A DNA stretch of 64,000 nucleotides, taken from the NCBI GenBank assembly GCA_934650975.1, contig CAKUFW010000001.1, positions 1 through 64,000 on the forward strand. Direction: 5' to 3'. Positions 37,173 through 46,759 of this stretch are shown here, in pieces (position 1 is the first letter of the stretch; each line of letters starts with the position of its first letter). This stretch comes from an uncultured Collinsella sp. (GTDB lineage: Bacteria > Actinomycetota > Coriobacteriia > Coriobacteriales > Coriobacteriaceae). A model generated the notes under the pieces. That model did no database searches, was not told where the DNA came from, and worked only from the letters and a program-made list of their open reading frames with translations. The position numbers and the translations under genes were made by a program.

Positions 37173-38405
37173 TTGACATCGATGATAAGCAGTAAGGGAA
37201 TAGCACGTGATATGGCGTGGAATTCAATCGGTAACTTTTCTTACCTTGTGTCGCAGTGGCTGTTAACCTATTTCGTTACTTTGCTCGGCGGGTTCTCGGC
37301 TGCAGGTGTGTTCGCTATCTCGATGTCGATAGGATCGACCCTTCTGTCCCTTTCGCATTTTAGTATGCGAAACTTTCAGGTATCCGATGTTAAGCCTGAG
37401 TTCTCCAACTCTTGCTATCTTCAGTCACGACACATTACGTGTGCCGCGTCTCTGTTGGTCTGCATTGCCGTTATTGCCTTGGGTGGATATGACATTTACG
37501 AATCGGCAAGCATCCTGACGTATATGGTGTTTCGCTTGACTGAAGCATATGCGGATGTTTATCAGGGAATTTTGCAAAAGAACGGCCACTTGGATATCGT
37601 CGGTGTTTCGTTTATTGTGAAAGCCGTTGTTGAACCCGTCGCATTCATAGGCGCACTTGTTGTTTCCAAGGATCTCATCGTTGCGATTTTTGCTTTAGCG
37701 ATCGCTTCAGGCCTTGTAGTATTTGGCTTTGATAGAAAGAAGGCCTTCCAGTATTCCGATGGTTGGAAATATGGATATGGACTTCCTGTCTGGAGGTTAT
37801 TAAGGAAAAGCGCGCCATATGCCGTTTACGGATTTTTGATCGCAGCGCTTGGCCAGTATCCAAGGCTTGTTGTTGATGAGCTCCTTGGTTCGAATGCCTT
37901 GGGTTCCTATGCTTCAATTGCAATGCCGGTGGCCATAATCCAGTCGTGCGCCAACTTTATTATTGTTCCGATTATTACTCCGCTTGCTCTTCTGTTCGAA
38001 CGAGGGGATACCAAGCAGTTTTCACTGCTTGTGATGAAAGTCGCGTGCGCCATCTTGGCTCTTGCTGTTGTGGCGTATCCCGTTGCAATGTGGATAGGTC
38101 CTTTTGCGATGGAGTTAATGTTTGGTGCAGAAATACTTCCGTACGTTGGCTTGTTCCCTTTGTTGGTCGTGTGTGGAATAGTGACCGCATTCGTGTGGTT
38201 TCTCGCCGGTGTGTTGACGGTATTGAGGCAGCAGGGATGTCTCATTGTTTCTGTATCATTTGCTATGGCAGTTGTTGTTGTGTCGGCTGCGCCCCTTGTT
38301 TCGGCAATTGGCATGAACGGTGCGACCGTATCCTTGCTTTGTGGCTTGTTCTGCTTCACTGTGATTTCGGTGGTTTGGCTGGCATTGCTGCTGAGAAAGT
38401 TGTGA
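37173..38405 (+). CDS. Wzx-like polysaccharide flippase (MOP superfamily)
   Basis: A 410-residue protein made almost wholly of hydrophobic segments, with the N-terminus GIARDMAWNSIGNFSYLVSQWLLTYF typical of O-antigen/teichuronic-acid flippases. It would move undecaprenyl-linked sugar units across the membrane. GGAGG (37161-37165) is 7 bases before a TTG at 37173, but 16 bases before the first ATG at 37182, so the TTG start is preferred. First gene of a plus-strand polysaccharide group. Confidence 0.82.
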   Translation: MTSMISSKGIARDMAWNSIGNFSYLVSQWLLTYFVTLLGGFSAAGVFAISMSIGSTLLSLSHFSMRNFQVSDVKPEFSNSCYLQSRHITCAASLLVCIAVIALGGYDIYESASILTYMVFRLTEAYADVYQGILQKNGHLDIVGVSFIVKAVVEPVAFIGALVVSKDLIVAIFALAIASGLVVFGFDRKKAFQYSDGWKYGYGLPVWRLLRKSAPYAVYGFLIAALGQYPRLVVDELLGSNALGSYASIAMPVAIIQSCANFIIVPIITPLALLFERGDTKQFSLLVMKVACAILALAVVAYPVAMWIGPFAMELMFGAEILPYVGLFPLLVVCGIVTAFVWFLAGVLTVLRQQGCLIVSVSFAMAVVVVSAAPLVSAIGMNGATVSLLCGLFCFTVISVVWLALLLRKL

Positions 38406-38700
38406 ATACTATTTCATGGGTTGGCACGCTGCGCTGGCGATAGGGTCTCGTCGCTTTTTGATATGGTCGCCTTGCTATCGTTGTTGAGTATTGCCGATGC
38501 GATCTATGGCGTCCTTGCTTTTGGACGATCGTCATTTTACTGTGACGCTCAAGTGGTGTATCGAAGTTTGGTTGATGCTGGTCGTGCCTTCGGTGGTTCG
38601 GTAGTGCGAGGATGTTTGTGTTGCTGTTGAATATGGCACTATTTAGCTTATAAGGTTTTAATACTACTGTGTACGTGAGGCGAAACGACCGAGGAGCGAA
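38406..38700 (+). other. Intergenic stretch with possible membrane-protein remnant
   Basis: A frame between 38421 and 38630 reads LFDMVALLSLLSIADAIYG and on to a Cys-rich end, without a clear ribosome site. It could be the remains of a polymerase or other membrane gene, but no family is recognisable. The A+T-rich end (38640-38670) may carry the promoter of the next gene. Confidence 0.3.
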
Positions 38701-39846
38701 ATGAAAATCTTGTATGTGTCACATGAAAAAAGTGTCGGAGGGTCAACGCGCGCTCTCTTGTCCTTAGTTCGACACGCTCAAGACGCGGGCCATGTTGTCT
38801 CCGTTCTTGTTCCTGTTAAAAAATGCCCGGCAACTATCGCTATCCAACAGACTGGTGCAAGTATCATCTGTATGAGGTATTCATGGTGGATGGTTCCCGA
38901 GTACTCCAATGCTCCTCTTTCGAATTGTTTTAAGCTTGCATATCGTTTTACTCGGAGTGTGCCTAAATCAAAGTTAGATCTATTTAAAGATTTTGACGTT
39001 ATTCACAGCAACAGCAGCGTGGTTAACGTGGGCGCTTTGCTCTCAAATGCTCTCGATATACCTCATGTCTGGCATTTTCGCGAATTTCATAAGGATAACC
39101 TTATTTATATTGATGGAGAGAAGAGTTCGCTTGACTTCATCAACAGCTCGAAATCTACCGTTGCTTTTGTATCCAATGCAATAAGGGATGAATATGCGCG
39201 GCTTTTACCGTTTTGTAGTCAAGTTGTTATTGCAGACGGTGTCCCGTATAGACGCTGCAAAGTGCATTCCGAGAGTGCTTGCATTTCTTTTGCAATGATT
39301 GGCACTATTCAAAAGAGCAAGGGTCATCGAGTTGCGCTGGATGCGGTGAAGCGCATCAAGGATAAAGGGTATTTGAATTTCAGGCTTGATATTACGGGCA
39401 ATGACCCGTATGCATATAGAGCTGAGCTTGAGCGCTATAGCCGCTTTTTGGGTATCGATGATTTCGTCTCGTTTCATTCTTTTACACCCGACAGCAGACG
39501 ACTCCATCAGGAAGCTGATGTGGAACTCATGTGCTCAGCGCGAGAGGCTTTTGGTCTAACAACCGCAGAGGCTGGAATGGTGGGTAATCCGGTAATTGGA
39601 TCGAATTCAGGAGGAACTCCCGATATCATTCTTGACGGGGTGACGGGATTTCTGTTTGAACCCGGGTCGTCTGAGTCGTTGGCAGAGAAAATGGAAAAAT
39701 ATCTATGCGAGCCTGCTTTAATTCAGAGTATGGGTGATTCCGCACATCGCCATATTAGCAATTGCTACTCTGATGACGTTGTGTTTCGCAAGGTCGAAAG
39801 TCTGTATCGAAAGCTCATTCGTCCCAAAGATCTGTGGTCTCAATAG
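38701..39846 (+). CDS. Glycosyltransferase family 4 (GT-B)
   Basis: A 381-residue retaining-type transferase. MKILYVSHEKSVGGSTRALLSL is the GT4 N-terminal loop, VSFHSFTPD precedes the donor site, and EAFGLTTAEAGMVGNPVIG is the E-x7-E nucleotide-sugar motif, followed by GGTPDIILDGVTGFLFEPG. ATG 38701 follows GGAGCG. Sugar specificity cannot be read. It is in the same direction as the flippase, but 295 bp away. Confidence 0.92.
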   Translation: MKILYVSHEKSVGGSTRALLSLVRHAQDAGHVVSVLVPVKKCPATIAIQQTGASIICMRYSWWMVPEYSNAPLSNCFKLAYRFTRSVPKSKLDLFKDFDVIHSNSSVVNVGALLSNALDIPHVWHFREFHKDNLIYIDGEKSSLDFINSSKSTVAFVSNAIRDEYARLLPFCSQVVIADGVPYRRCKVHSESACISFAMIGTIQKSKGHRVALDAVKRIKDKGYLNFRLDITGNDPYAYRAELERYSRFLGIDDFVSFHSFTPDSRRLHQEADVELMCSAREAFGLTTAEAGMVGNPVIGSNSGGTPDIILDGVTGFLFEPGSSESLAEKMEKYLCEPALIQSMGDSAHRHISNCYSDDVVFRKVESLYRKLIRPKDLWSQ

Positions 39847-39874
39847 GATATAAGGGCATGGGTTGTCTGCGGTT

Positions 39875-40879
39875 TCAGCGTCCTGTCGTGTTTCGCGCGG
39901 GCCGGCCCTTGCAATACAGCCTCGCGAACAGTGGAATAAGGTGGAAGCGGCTCAATCCGTAGAGCGTGCTCACGGCAACGCGGTTGATTAGGCTTTCGGT
40001 TGATATCTCGTTGTTATAGAAATGGAAGTTGAGCCTGTATCCGTTTTTGTCGAGCCAGGCAAATAGGGAGTCAGCAACCTGTGTAAATCGTGCGCGAGTT
40101 GCCGTTCTGCCGGAAAAAAGCAAATACCAGACCACGTAGCGGACTATAAAGTAGACGAAAAGTGCCGGTCGTTCTGACTTGATTGGGTAGAGGTCGTTAA
40201 GCGAATTGAGTAGAATTTGCGGATCGCATTCTGCCTTTAAGCCCTGTTGTTTGGTATTAGACACGGAGCAGCTGTTCGAATACCAGTTGTATCCAATGTA
40301 ATCAACGCATTGAATCGTCCTTGCATGCTTGTAGGCTGCGAGGCTAAATAGAATATCTTCGCCTAGGTTCGTCTCAAGGAAGCGCACTTCTTCATTGAGA
40401 AGTAGATCTCGCCTATATATCTTGGCCCAGGGCGCGGTAATCCTGTACGGGGTGTATGCATTGTCTGGGGCGTGCACCTCAAAGAGGACTTTCTTCTCTG
40501 TTGTTCTTCGGTATCCGGAGATAACGAGGTCGGAATTGTTGTGCTCGATGTTGCTGAGAAGAACGTCGACGTAGTCGGGATCAAGATAGTCGTCATTGTC
40601 AACAAACATTATGTATTCGGTATTTGACTCCTGGATTCCCCGGTGCCTTGTGGCGCATACTCCTTGATTATTTTGCGTGAGGGCGGTGAAGAGGATTGGA
40701 TTGTCTTTTTCCGCTTGTTGGATGCGTTCAAGTGAGTCATCGCTCGAACCATCGTTAATTAGGAGTACGTGAAAAGACTTATTCGTTTGGGCGAGGATGC
40801 TCTCAATACAACGATTGATGCTTGGTCCTGCATTGTAGACGGGGATAATGATGGTGACCTTTGGTAGGGAAAGAGCCAT
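39875..40879 (-). CDS. Glycosyltransferase family 2
   Basis: A 334-residue GT-A enzyme: VTIIIPVYNAGPSINRCIES, LLINDGSSDDS and MFVDNDDYLDPD give the donor and metal sites. ATG 40879 has AAGGA upstream and starts right before the domain; a longer frame to 40930 is less likely. It is the only minus-strand gene within this group and is divergent from the GT at 41038, so it may be separately regulated or a later insertion. Confidence 0.9.
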   Translation of the reverse strand: MALSLPKVTIIIPVYNAGPSINRCIESILAQTNKSFHVLLINDGSSDDSLERIQQAEKDNPILFTALTQNNQGVCATRHRGIQESNTEYIMFVDNDDYLDPDYVDVLLSNIEHNNSDLVISGYRRTTEKKVLFEVHAPDNAYTPYRITAPWAKIYRRDLLLNEEVRFLETNLGEDILFSLAAYKHARTIQCVDYIGYNWYSNSCSVSNTKQQGLKAECDPQILLNSLNDLYPIKSERPALFVYFIVRYVVWYLLFSGRTATRARFTQVADSLFAWLDKNGYRLNFHFYNNEISTESLINRVAVSTLYGLSRFHLIPLFARLYCKGRPARNTTGR

Positions 40880-41037
40880 GAGATGATCCTTTGAACGGCT
40901 GAGTTTGAAGATGAGAGCGGTTGAAAGCACAACGGGTGGATGCTGCTTGTGGTGCTCTTCTGAGTACGGTCTATTTTGTTGCTACGTAAGTATAATAACT
41001 GATGACAAATTGAGTAGCTTGATCGAAGGATAGTTGA

Positions 41038-41847
41038 ATGGGTTTTTGCCCTACTGACCATACATTTGTGCTTTGCGCGTACAAAGAGAGCCCCTTTCTT
41101 GAAGAGTGCCTTCAATCCTTGCTTGCACAGACTATAAGGACCAACGTATTGATTGCCACTTCGACTCCGTGCGATGCAACGCGTGAGCTCGCAAGGCGCT
41201 ACTCCGTAAAGCTTTTCGTTCGCGATGGAAAGCCTGGGATTGCCGATGACTGGAATTACGCGGTAAGTTGCGCTGACACTTCTCTTGTCACCGTTGCGCA
41301 CCAGGACGATACTTATGAGCCTGAGTACGCAGCTCATCTTCTATTTGCTGCGAATAAGATGGACAATCTGCTCATCTTCTTTACCAACTATGGTGAGTTG
41401 AGAAGTGGGAAGAACGTTGATGATAATCAGCTGCTTCGCGTGAAGCGCATGCTGCTTTCTCCAATAAAGGACGGGAAACATTCGTCTTCACGTTGGGTTC
41501 GTCGCCGCGTCATTTCGGTCGGGTCGCCCGTGTGCTGCCCCTCGGTGACGTTGAATATGGCCAACTTGCCGACTTTCCCTTTCGAGAAGACTTTCAAATG
41601 TGATTTGGACTGGGACGCTTGGGAACGTTATTCAAAGCTTGATGGAGATTTCTACTATGATTCCCAGGTGCTCATGCACCATCGTATTCACGAGGGATCT
41701 GAGACCACTGCTTTGATTAAAGATGACACGCGAACGATGGAGGACTTCGCCATGCTTCGCAGATTTTGGCCGAGCTCCATTGCGCGGCTGATTAATCTTT
41801 TCTACGGAAATAGTCAGACTAGCAACGATCTGAAGGAGGTCAGGTGA
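41038..41847 (+). CDS. Glycosyltransferase family 2, short
   Basis: A 269-residue GT2 enzyme. FVLCAYKESPFLEECLQSLL and VTVAHQDDTYEP match the donor-binding start and metal site of the family, and DWDAWERYSKLDG lies where the acceptor base is usual. AAGGATAG precedes ATG 41038. Its TGA is overlapped by the GTG of the next gene, so the two are coupled. Donor unknown. Confidence 0.85.
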   Translation: MGFCPTDHTFVLCAYKESPFLEECLQSLLAQTIRTNVLIATSTPCDATRELARRYSVKLFVRDGKPGIADDWNYAVSCADTSLVTVAHQDDTYEPEYAAHLLFAANKMDNLLIFFTNYGELRSGKNVDDNQLLRVKRMLLSPIKDGKHSSSRWVRRRVISVGSPVCCPSVTLNMANLPTFPFEKTFKCDLDWDAWERYSKLDGDFYYDSQVLMHHRIHEGSETTALIKDDTRTMEDFAMLRRFWPSSIARLINLFYGNSQTSNDLKEVR

Positions 41848-42539
41848 GCAAAGTTCTCGTAATAATTCCTGCATATAACGAGCAGGATGCCATTCTCGCG
41901 ACCGTCAACGCCGTCGTTGCTGCCGGCTATGATTATGTCGTTGTCAATGACGGATCCAAGGACAAAACCCTCGCGGTTTGTCGCGAAAATGGGTTAAATG
42001 TTCTGGACCTCGCTCAAAATCTAGGCATTGGCGGTGCCGTTCAGTGCGGGCATAAGTATGCCCAGCGCAACGGTTACGACATAGATATTCAGGTGGATGG
42101 TGACGGCCAGCATGATCCATCGTATATTTCTAAACTTGTCGCCGAGGTTGAGGCCGGTGCCGACCTGGCAATCGGGTCGCGCTTCTTGGAGGTCAATGGA
42201 GGTTTTCAATCGACGTGGCTTCGTCGAGTGGGTATTACCTGGTTCGAGAAGCTTCTAAAGGTTCTTACAGGCACAACGGTGACCGATGCCACATCTGGCT
42301 TTCGAGCGTGCGGTCGCAAGGCTATCTCACTTTTTGCCGATTCGTACCCTATCGACTATCCGGAACCTGAATCCATCGCACTTTGTCTCAAGCGCGGTCT
42401 CAGGGTCAAGGACGTTCCTGTGGAGATGCGTGAGCGTCAAGGAGGAAAATCCTCCATCGGAGGCCTATCTAGCATCTACTACATGATAAAGGTAACCATG
42501 TCCATCTTGATTGTTTCCCTTACCGGTCATGAGGGGTGA
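41844..42539 (+). CDS. Polyprenyl-phosphate sugar transferase (DPM1/GtrB-like GT2)
   Basis: A 231-residue GT2 of the dolichol-phosphate mannosyltransferase group, which loads one sugar onto undecaprenyl phosphate at the inner membrane face. Motifs: VIIPAYNEQDAILATV, VVNDGSKDKT, QVDGDGQHDPSY and SGFRACGRKA. It lacks the C-terminal membrane helices of GtrB, as many short versions do. GTG 41844 overlaps the previous stop (GTGA) and AAGGAGGT is well placed. DUF2304 and DUF2142 genes follow, the usual partners in a lipid-sugar pathway. Confidence 0.9.
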   Translation: MSKVLVIIPAYNEQDAILATVNAVVAAGYDYVVVNDGSKDKTLAVCRENGLNVLDLAQNLGIGGAVQCGHKYAQRNGYDIDIQVDGDGQHDPSYISKLVAEVEAGADLAIGSRFLEVNGGFQSTWLRRVGITWFEKLLKVLTGTTVTDATSGFRACGRKAISLFADSYPIDYPEPESIALCLKRGLRVKDVPVEMRERQGGKSSIGGLSSIYYMIKVTMSILIVSLTGHEG

Positions 42540-42544
42540 TTGAA

Positions 42545-42895
42545 ATGACGTTTGTTACCCAGGTCCTTACCGCGATTTTTGCGGTCGTGTTCTTCGTCTA
42601 CGTGATCCATCTCGTATCCAAGGGCAAGTTGTCCTTACGCTATTCCTTTTTCTGGCTGTCCTTGTCGGGGGTAATCCTCATTGCAGCGATTTTCCCCGGT
42701 TTAATCGGTGCAATTGGCGAGTTGTTCGGCTTCGTGCTGACCACGAACTTCGTGTTCTTCCTTGGCTTGTTTATGATACTGGCTTTTTCGCTCATCCTGA
42801 GCGTGGTGGTAACTAAGCAGGCGGCGAGCATCAAAAACTTGACGCAGAGGCTGGCCATCGTAGAGAAGGAGCTATACCGGGGTGACGATGATTAG
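42545..42895 (+). CDS. DUF2304 small membrane protein
   Basis: A 116-residue protein with three hydrophobic segments and the DUF2304 pattern LVSKGKLSLRYSFFWL followed by a charged C-terminal helix. These proteins regularly accompany DPM1-like transferases and may help hold or flip the lipid-linked sugar; this role is inferred. ATG 42545 follows GAGGGG at 8 bases; a GTG at 42536 overlapping the previous stop is the alternative start. Confidence 0.88.
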   Translation: MTFVTQVLTAIFAVVFFVYVIHLVSKGKLSLRYSFFWLSLSGVILIAAIFPGLIGAIGELFGFVLTTNFVFFLGLFMILAFSLILSVVVTKQAASIKNLTQRLAIVEKELYRGDDD

Positions 42896-42959
42896 TTCTC
42901 GATAGTCCATGCCCTTGGCCCGATTGAAAATGGTCCCTATCTGAAATGAGATTTGTTAG

Positions 42960-44453
42960 ATGACTGCGATATCAACCTTCGGGGCTCATGTCTCCGCGAG
43001 CGCGAAACTAGACAACGCGAAGCGCGATTGGCTGTTCATGTTCGCGTATTTCGCGACTTCGCTACTGGCAATTGCGATGCTCTTTACGAATGTACTGGAA
43101 TATAAAGCTGGACTAGTCGGGAAGTCCTCTATGGTTATTCCTGCGCTGTTGCTCGCCTGTCTCCTTTATGAATTTGCGTTCCTGGCACGGCGCTTTTCAA
43201 ATGATGTACAGAAAGTCTTTCTGCTAATTTCCGTTCCTGCCGTTCTGGCTTTCGGGCTATTCATTATTCCGGGCACTGTCCCAGATGAACATGCTCATAT
43301 CGCTCAAGCACTTGATTTGTTTGGTCGTCACTCGGGCAGTTTTCTTGTGCCGAAAGTGCTTGATCCAGATTCCCTCCCTCATACTTATGCTGATCTCTAT
43401 GCGTCGATTTCGACTCCAGATTCGTGGGATTCGATGATTTCGTACGATCGTTATTTGGCATATGCGGATGGCCTGTACGCGATTCCGGCGATGGTTATCT
43501 CGGTTTTGCGCGTATTGAACGTGAACGCGATAGTTGCAGTTGTCATCGCGCGCTTGGTCAATGGCGCGTTGTTCTGCGCCGCAGGGTATTACATCATCCG
43601 CCTGCTTCCGTGTGGAAAGACCGCGCTGATGGTGTTTCTTCTTAATCCAATGTTGATTCAGCAAGAAGCTTCTTTGTCTGCGGATGTATTGGTGAATATC
43701 GCTGCAATTGCCTTTGTTGTGCACTTCCTTAAATTGAATTCTCAGAAAGAGGTTGCAAGGAAAGAATGGCTAATTTTCGCCGCACTTACGGTTGTGATGG
43801 CTTTGGCGAAAATGATGTTTGCCCCCTTAGCTCTACTGTGGCTTGTTTTCCTTAATAGGAGGTTGTCAGGCAAGAGGCTTCTTGCGGCTTACCTCGGTAT
43901 CTTTTTAGTTTGCTGCGCGCTTGCGGCTTTGGTTGTCGTGTTTTATCACGGCTCGTTTTTCCCGGCTTCATTTGAGCTTATGCGCTCTCCCGCAGAATGC
44001 GCGCGCATCTTAGCTAACTCCATCTGGATTGCTGGTCCGTTCTGGATTGATTCGTACCTTGGCCAATTTCTTGCATCGCTTAATCTGGCTACCTGGACCC
44101 CTTGTGTGTATGTCTATTTGGTTCTTCAGGTAGTGGTGCTGTTCTATAGCGATGAAGACTGTAGCGTACTCGTTCGCGGTGTTGATAAGGTATTTGTTTG
44201 CGTTCTCAGCTTGGTAAACCTGTTGCTTCTGGTTTTGACTATGCGCGAGTGGAGCCTCGAGGTCGAGAAAGTCACTGATTACATTCTTGGAATTCAGGGA
44301 CGGTATCTGTTCCCGCTTGTCTTGCTTCCCTTGTGCTGCATGCTTCGTCCGGGCAAGAAGCGCTCGGAGGGGAACGTGCTCATTACGTCTGCAGCGTTGT
44401 TGGCTGCAATCTTCTCCATTAATATGATTCCAATCATTACTTTTTACCTCTAG
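42960..44453 (+). CDS. DUF2142 multi-pass membrane protein, GT-C-like
   Basis: A 497-residue protein with many hydrophobic segments. The early loop FIIPGTVPDEHAHIAQALDLF carries the PDE..H motif of DUF2142 and the QEASLSADVLVN block is also typical. Its fold resembles GT-C enzymes that take a sugar from a polyprenyl-phosphate carrier and add it to a polymer outside the membrane, which fits the DPM1-like gene two positions upstream. The start has no strong ribosome site. Confidence 0.82.
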   Translation: MTAISTFGAHVSASAKLDNAKRDWLFMFAYFATSLLAIAMLFTNVLEYKAGLVGKSSMVIPALLLACLLYEFAFLARRFSNDVQKVFLLISVPAVLAFGLFIIPGTVPDEHAHIAQALDLFGRHSGSFLVPKVLDPDSLPHTYADLYASISTPDSWDSMISYDRYLAYADGLYAIPAMVISVLRVLNVNAIVAVVIARLVNGALFCAAGYYIIRLLPCGKTALMVFLLNPMLIQQEASLSADVLVNIAAIAFVVHFLKLNSQKEVARKEWLIFAALTVVMALAKMMFAPLALLWLVFLNRRLSGKRLLAAYLGIFLVCCALAALVVVFYHGSFFPASFELMRSPAECARILANSIWIAGPFWIDSYLGQFLASLNLATWTPCVYVYLVLQVVVLFYSDEDCSVLVRGVDKVFVCVLSLVNLLLLVLTMREWSLEVEKVTDYILGIQGRYLFPLVLLPLCCMLRPGKKRSEGNVLITSAALLAAIFSINMIPIITFYL

Positions 44454-44467
44454 ACTGAAGGGGTTAT

Positions 44468-46759
44468 ATGCCGAGCATTTCTAGGATCAAGCAGCTTTGT
44501 GCTAATGCCTTAACACTTCTTGACGAAGATGGAATCTACGCCTTCACCGATAGGGTGAGGGTGCGCACTTCTCGCTTTCGCGTGCATAGTCGGAAGCCGG
44601 GTGACGAGTTTGTTGACCCTCTGGACGTCTTCACGGATGTCCTGTTTGTCAATGGATGCGCCTATTCCGTTCCGCACCCCATTCGCTATCGTGTTGACCA
44701 TCAAATTGAACAGCTTGTTGCACACGGTGTGAGCGCACGCAAGGTTGAGGCCTGGGATGTAGACGAGGACTGGGTTCGCACGGCTCACGTTTTTGTGATT
44801 TTCCGCTGTCCTTACTCTGAAGAAATTGGGCGTTTCATTACGCTTGCCAAGTCTTTGGGCAAGGCCGTCCTCTACGATATCGACGATCTTGTTATTGATA
44901 CGAAGTACACTGACCTCATTCCGTTTCTGTCGACTTTTTCTGAGGAACAGAAGCGTGGGTACGATGACGGCGTTCGCGCTATGCAGAAGACCATGCTCAT
45001 GTGCGACGGGGTAATTACTACTACCGAAGGTATGGCTAACGAGCTTAAAAAGTACCTGCCTAAGGTATGCATCAACAGAAACGTGGCTTCTGAAGAGATG
45101 CTCAATTTCTGTAGCAAAGCCGTGCGCGAGCGCGACGTGTTCCCGTACGTCTCTATCGATGCCGTGACCAAGCGCGAGAGGCATGCTTGGAAGAAAGCGC
45201 ATGAGCCTCGCGATGGCAGGTTCCGCATTGGTTACTTCTCGGGCAGCATTACTCATAGTGACGACTTCGAACTCGTGCTCCCTGCTCTTGCGCGCGTAAT
45301 GCAGGAGCGTCCTGAGGTTACACTGTGCATTGTAGGTGAGCTGACGATTCCTGATGCCTTGTCTGGGATGGCGGACAGGGTCGAAGCCTTCCCGTTCTGT
45401 GACTGGCGCCGCCTGCCCAAGCTCATCTCGAAGGTAGACATCAACATTGCACCGCTGGCAGATTCCGTGTTCAATCGCGCAAAATCTGAGAATAAGTGGG
45501 TTGAGGCAAGTCTCGTTAAGGTTCCGACTGTTGCAAGTAATGTTGGTGCTTTCGCAAGCGAGGTTGTCGATGGTGAGACCGGAATCCTGTGCTCTACGAC
45601 TGAACAGTGGTACGACGCTCTCATCAACCTCATTGATGATGCCACGAGGAGGAGGGTGCTTGCTGAGAAGGCGTACGAGGAATGCTCAGCTCATCGTACG
45701 ACTCTTAATTCCGGCATGTCGTTGGTCAATTTCATTCATGATGTGATGCCGTCCAATATTGCCTTCGCGGTTCCGTCTTTGAATATTAGCGGGGGCAATA
45801 TCGTGACCTTGCGTCACGCCTCCTTTCTTCAGCGTAGGGGCATCGATGTAACAATAATTGATGGCATGGGCGAAGATCGCTGGGTCGAGGTGCAGGGATG
45901 TCGCATTCCAGTTATTAATCGACGTGTTCTTCCTGCCGCTATTGACGACTGTCCTATTGACGGAACTTTTCAGCGTCTTGTCGCGACTTTCTGGGAAACG
46001 GCTCAGTTTGTTGAGCGTTATAGGAAAGCCGACCATCGCTTGTATTTCGTTCAGGGTTACGAGCCCGGTTTTTATCAGCCTCTTGACTGGCATCGTGTTG
46101 CCGCGTCCGCAACCTACTTGTCGGGCCTTGACGTCTTTACCATGTCTCCCTGGTGTCAGAAATGGCTTAAGAGGGATTACGGGGTATCGGCACGTTGCGT
46201 AAAGAACGGAATGGACGTTGAACGCTATAGCGTGAAGGAGCGCGAGTATTCCGGCAAGGTTCGCATTCTGATCGAGGGCGATTGCAAGGTTGACTACAAG
46301 AACGTCGACGAGGCGTTCCGTATCGTTGACAAGCTTGATCCCAAAAAATATGAGGTTTGGTATCTTTCCTACAACGGTGAACCTAAGAGCTTTTATCGCG
46401 TGGACAGGTTTCTCCATGCCATTCCGAGCGAGGAGATACATTCCGTCTACGAGGACTGCCATATTCTCCTGAAGACGAGTCTGCTGGAGAGCTTCTCCTA
46501 TCCTCCGCTTGAGATGATGGCGACCGGTGGTATTGCAGTTGCCATTTCGAACCCCGGTAACGCCGAGTACCTTGTAAACGGGGAAAACTGCTTGCTTATT
46601 AACCATGGAGAAGAGGGCAAGGCAGCAGCTATGATTGAATCTTTGGTCGAAGACGAAGCACTTCGTGACCGTCTCATTTCTGGTGGTATTAAGACGGCCC
46701 AATCTCGTGATTGGTCTCGTTTTGAAGATGAGATTGCATCGGTGTATCTGGGGGAGTAA
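44468..46759 (+). CDS. Double glycosyltransferase (two GT-B/GT4-like halves)
   Basis: A 763-residue protein with two transferase halves. The first (to ~430) has RIGYFSGSITHSDDF, LCIVGELTIPD and RAKSENKWVEASLVKVPTVAS. The second (~435-763) starts ISGGNIVTLRHASFLQRRG, resembling the WsaF-type rhamnosyltransferase opening, and contains LLETSLLESFSYPPLEMMA-like sequence (residues about 675-695) and GNAEYLVNGENCLL. Two active sites would allow two sequential sugar additions, as in rhamnan-building enzymes. Specificity is inferred. The stop is followed directly by the next ATG (TAAATG). Confidence 0.82.
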   Translation: MPSISRIKQLCANALTLLDEDGIYAFTDRVRVRTSRFRVHSRKPGDEFVDPLDVFTDVLFVNGCAYSVPHPIRYRVDHQIEQLVAHGVSARKVEAWDVDEDWVRTAHVFVIFRCPYSEEIGRFITLAKSLGKAVLYDIDDLVIDTKYTDLIPFLSTFSEEQKRGYDDGVRAMQKTMLMCDGVITTTEGMANELKKYLPKVCINRNVASEEMLNFCSKAVRERDVFPYVSIDAVTKRERHAWKKAHEPRDGRFRIGYFSGSITHSDDFELVLPALARVMQERPEVTLCIVGELTIPDALSGMADRVEAFPFCDWRRLPKLISKVDINIAPLADSVFNRAKSENKWVEASLVKVPTVASNVGAFASEVVDGETGILCSTTEQWYDALINLIDDATRRRVLAEKAYEECSAHRTTLNSGMSLVNFIHDVMPSNIAFAVPSLNISGGNIVTLRHASFLQRRGIDVTIIDGMGEDRWVEVQGCRIPVINRRVLPAAIDDCPIDGTFQRLVATFWETAQFVERYRKADHRLYFVQGYEPGFYQPLDWHRVAASATYLSGLDVFTMSPWCQKWLKRDYGVSARCVKNGMDVERYSVKEREYSGKVRILIEGDCKVDYKNVDEAFRIVDKLDPKKYEVWYLSYNGEPKSFYRVDRFLHAIPSEEIHSVYEDCHILLKTSLLESFSYPPLEMMATGGIAVAISNPGNAEYLVNGENCLLINHGEEGKAAAMIESLVEDEALRDRLISGGIKTAQSRDWSRFEDEIASVYLGE

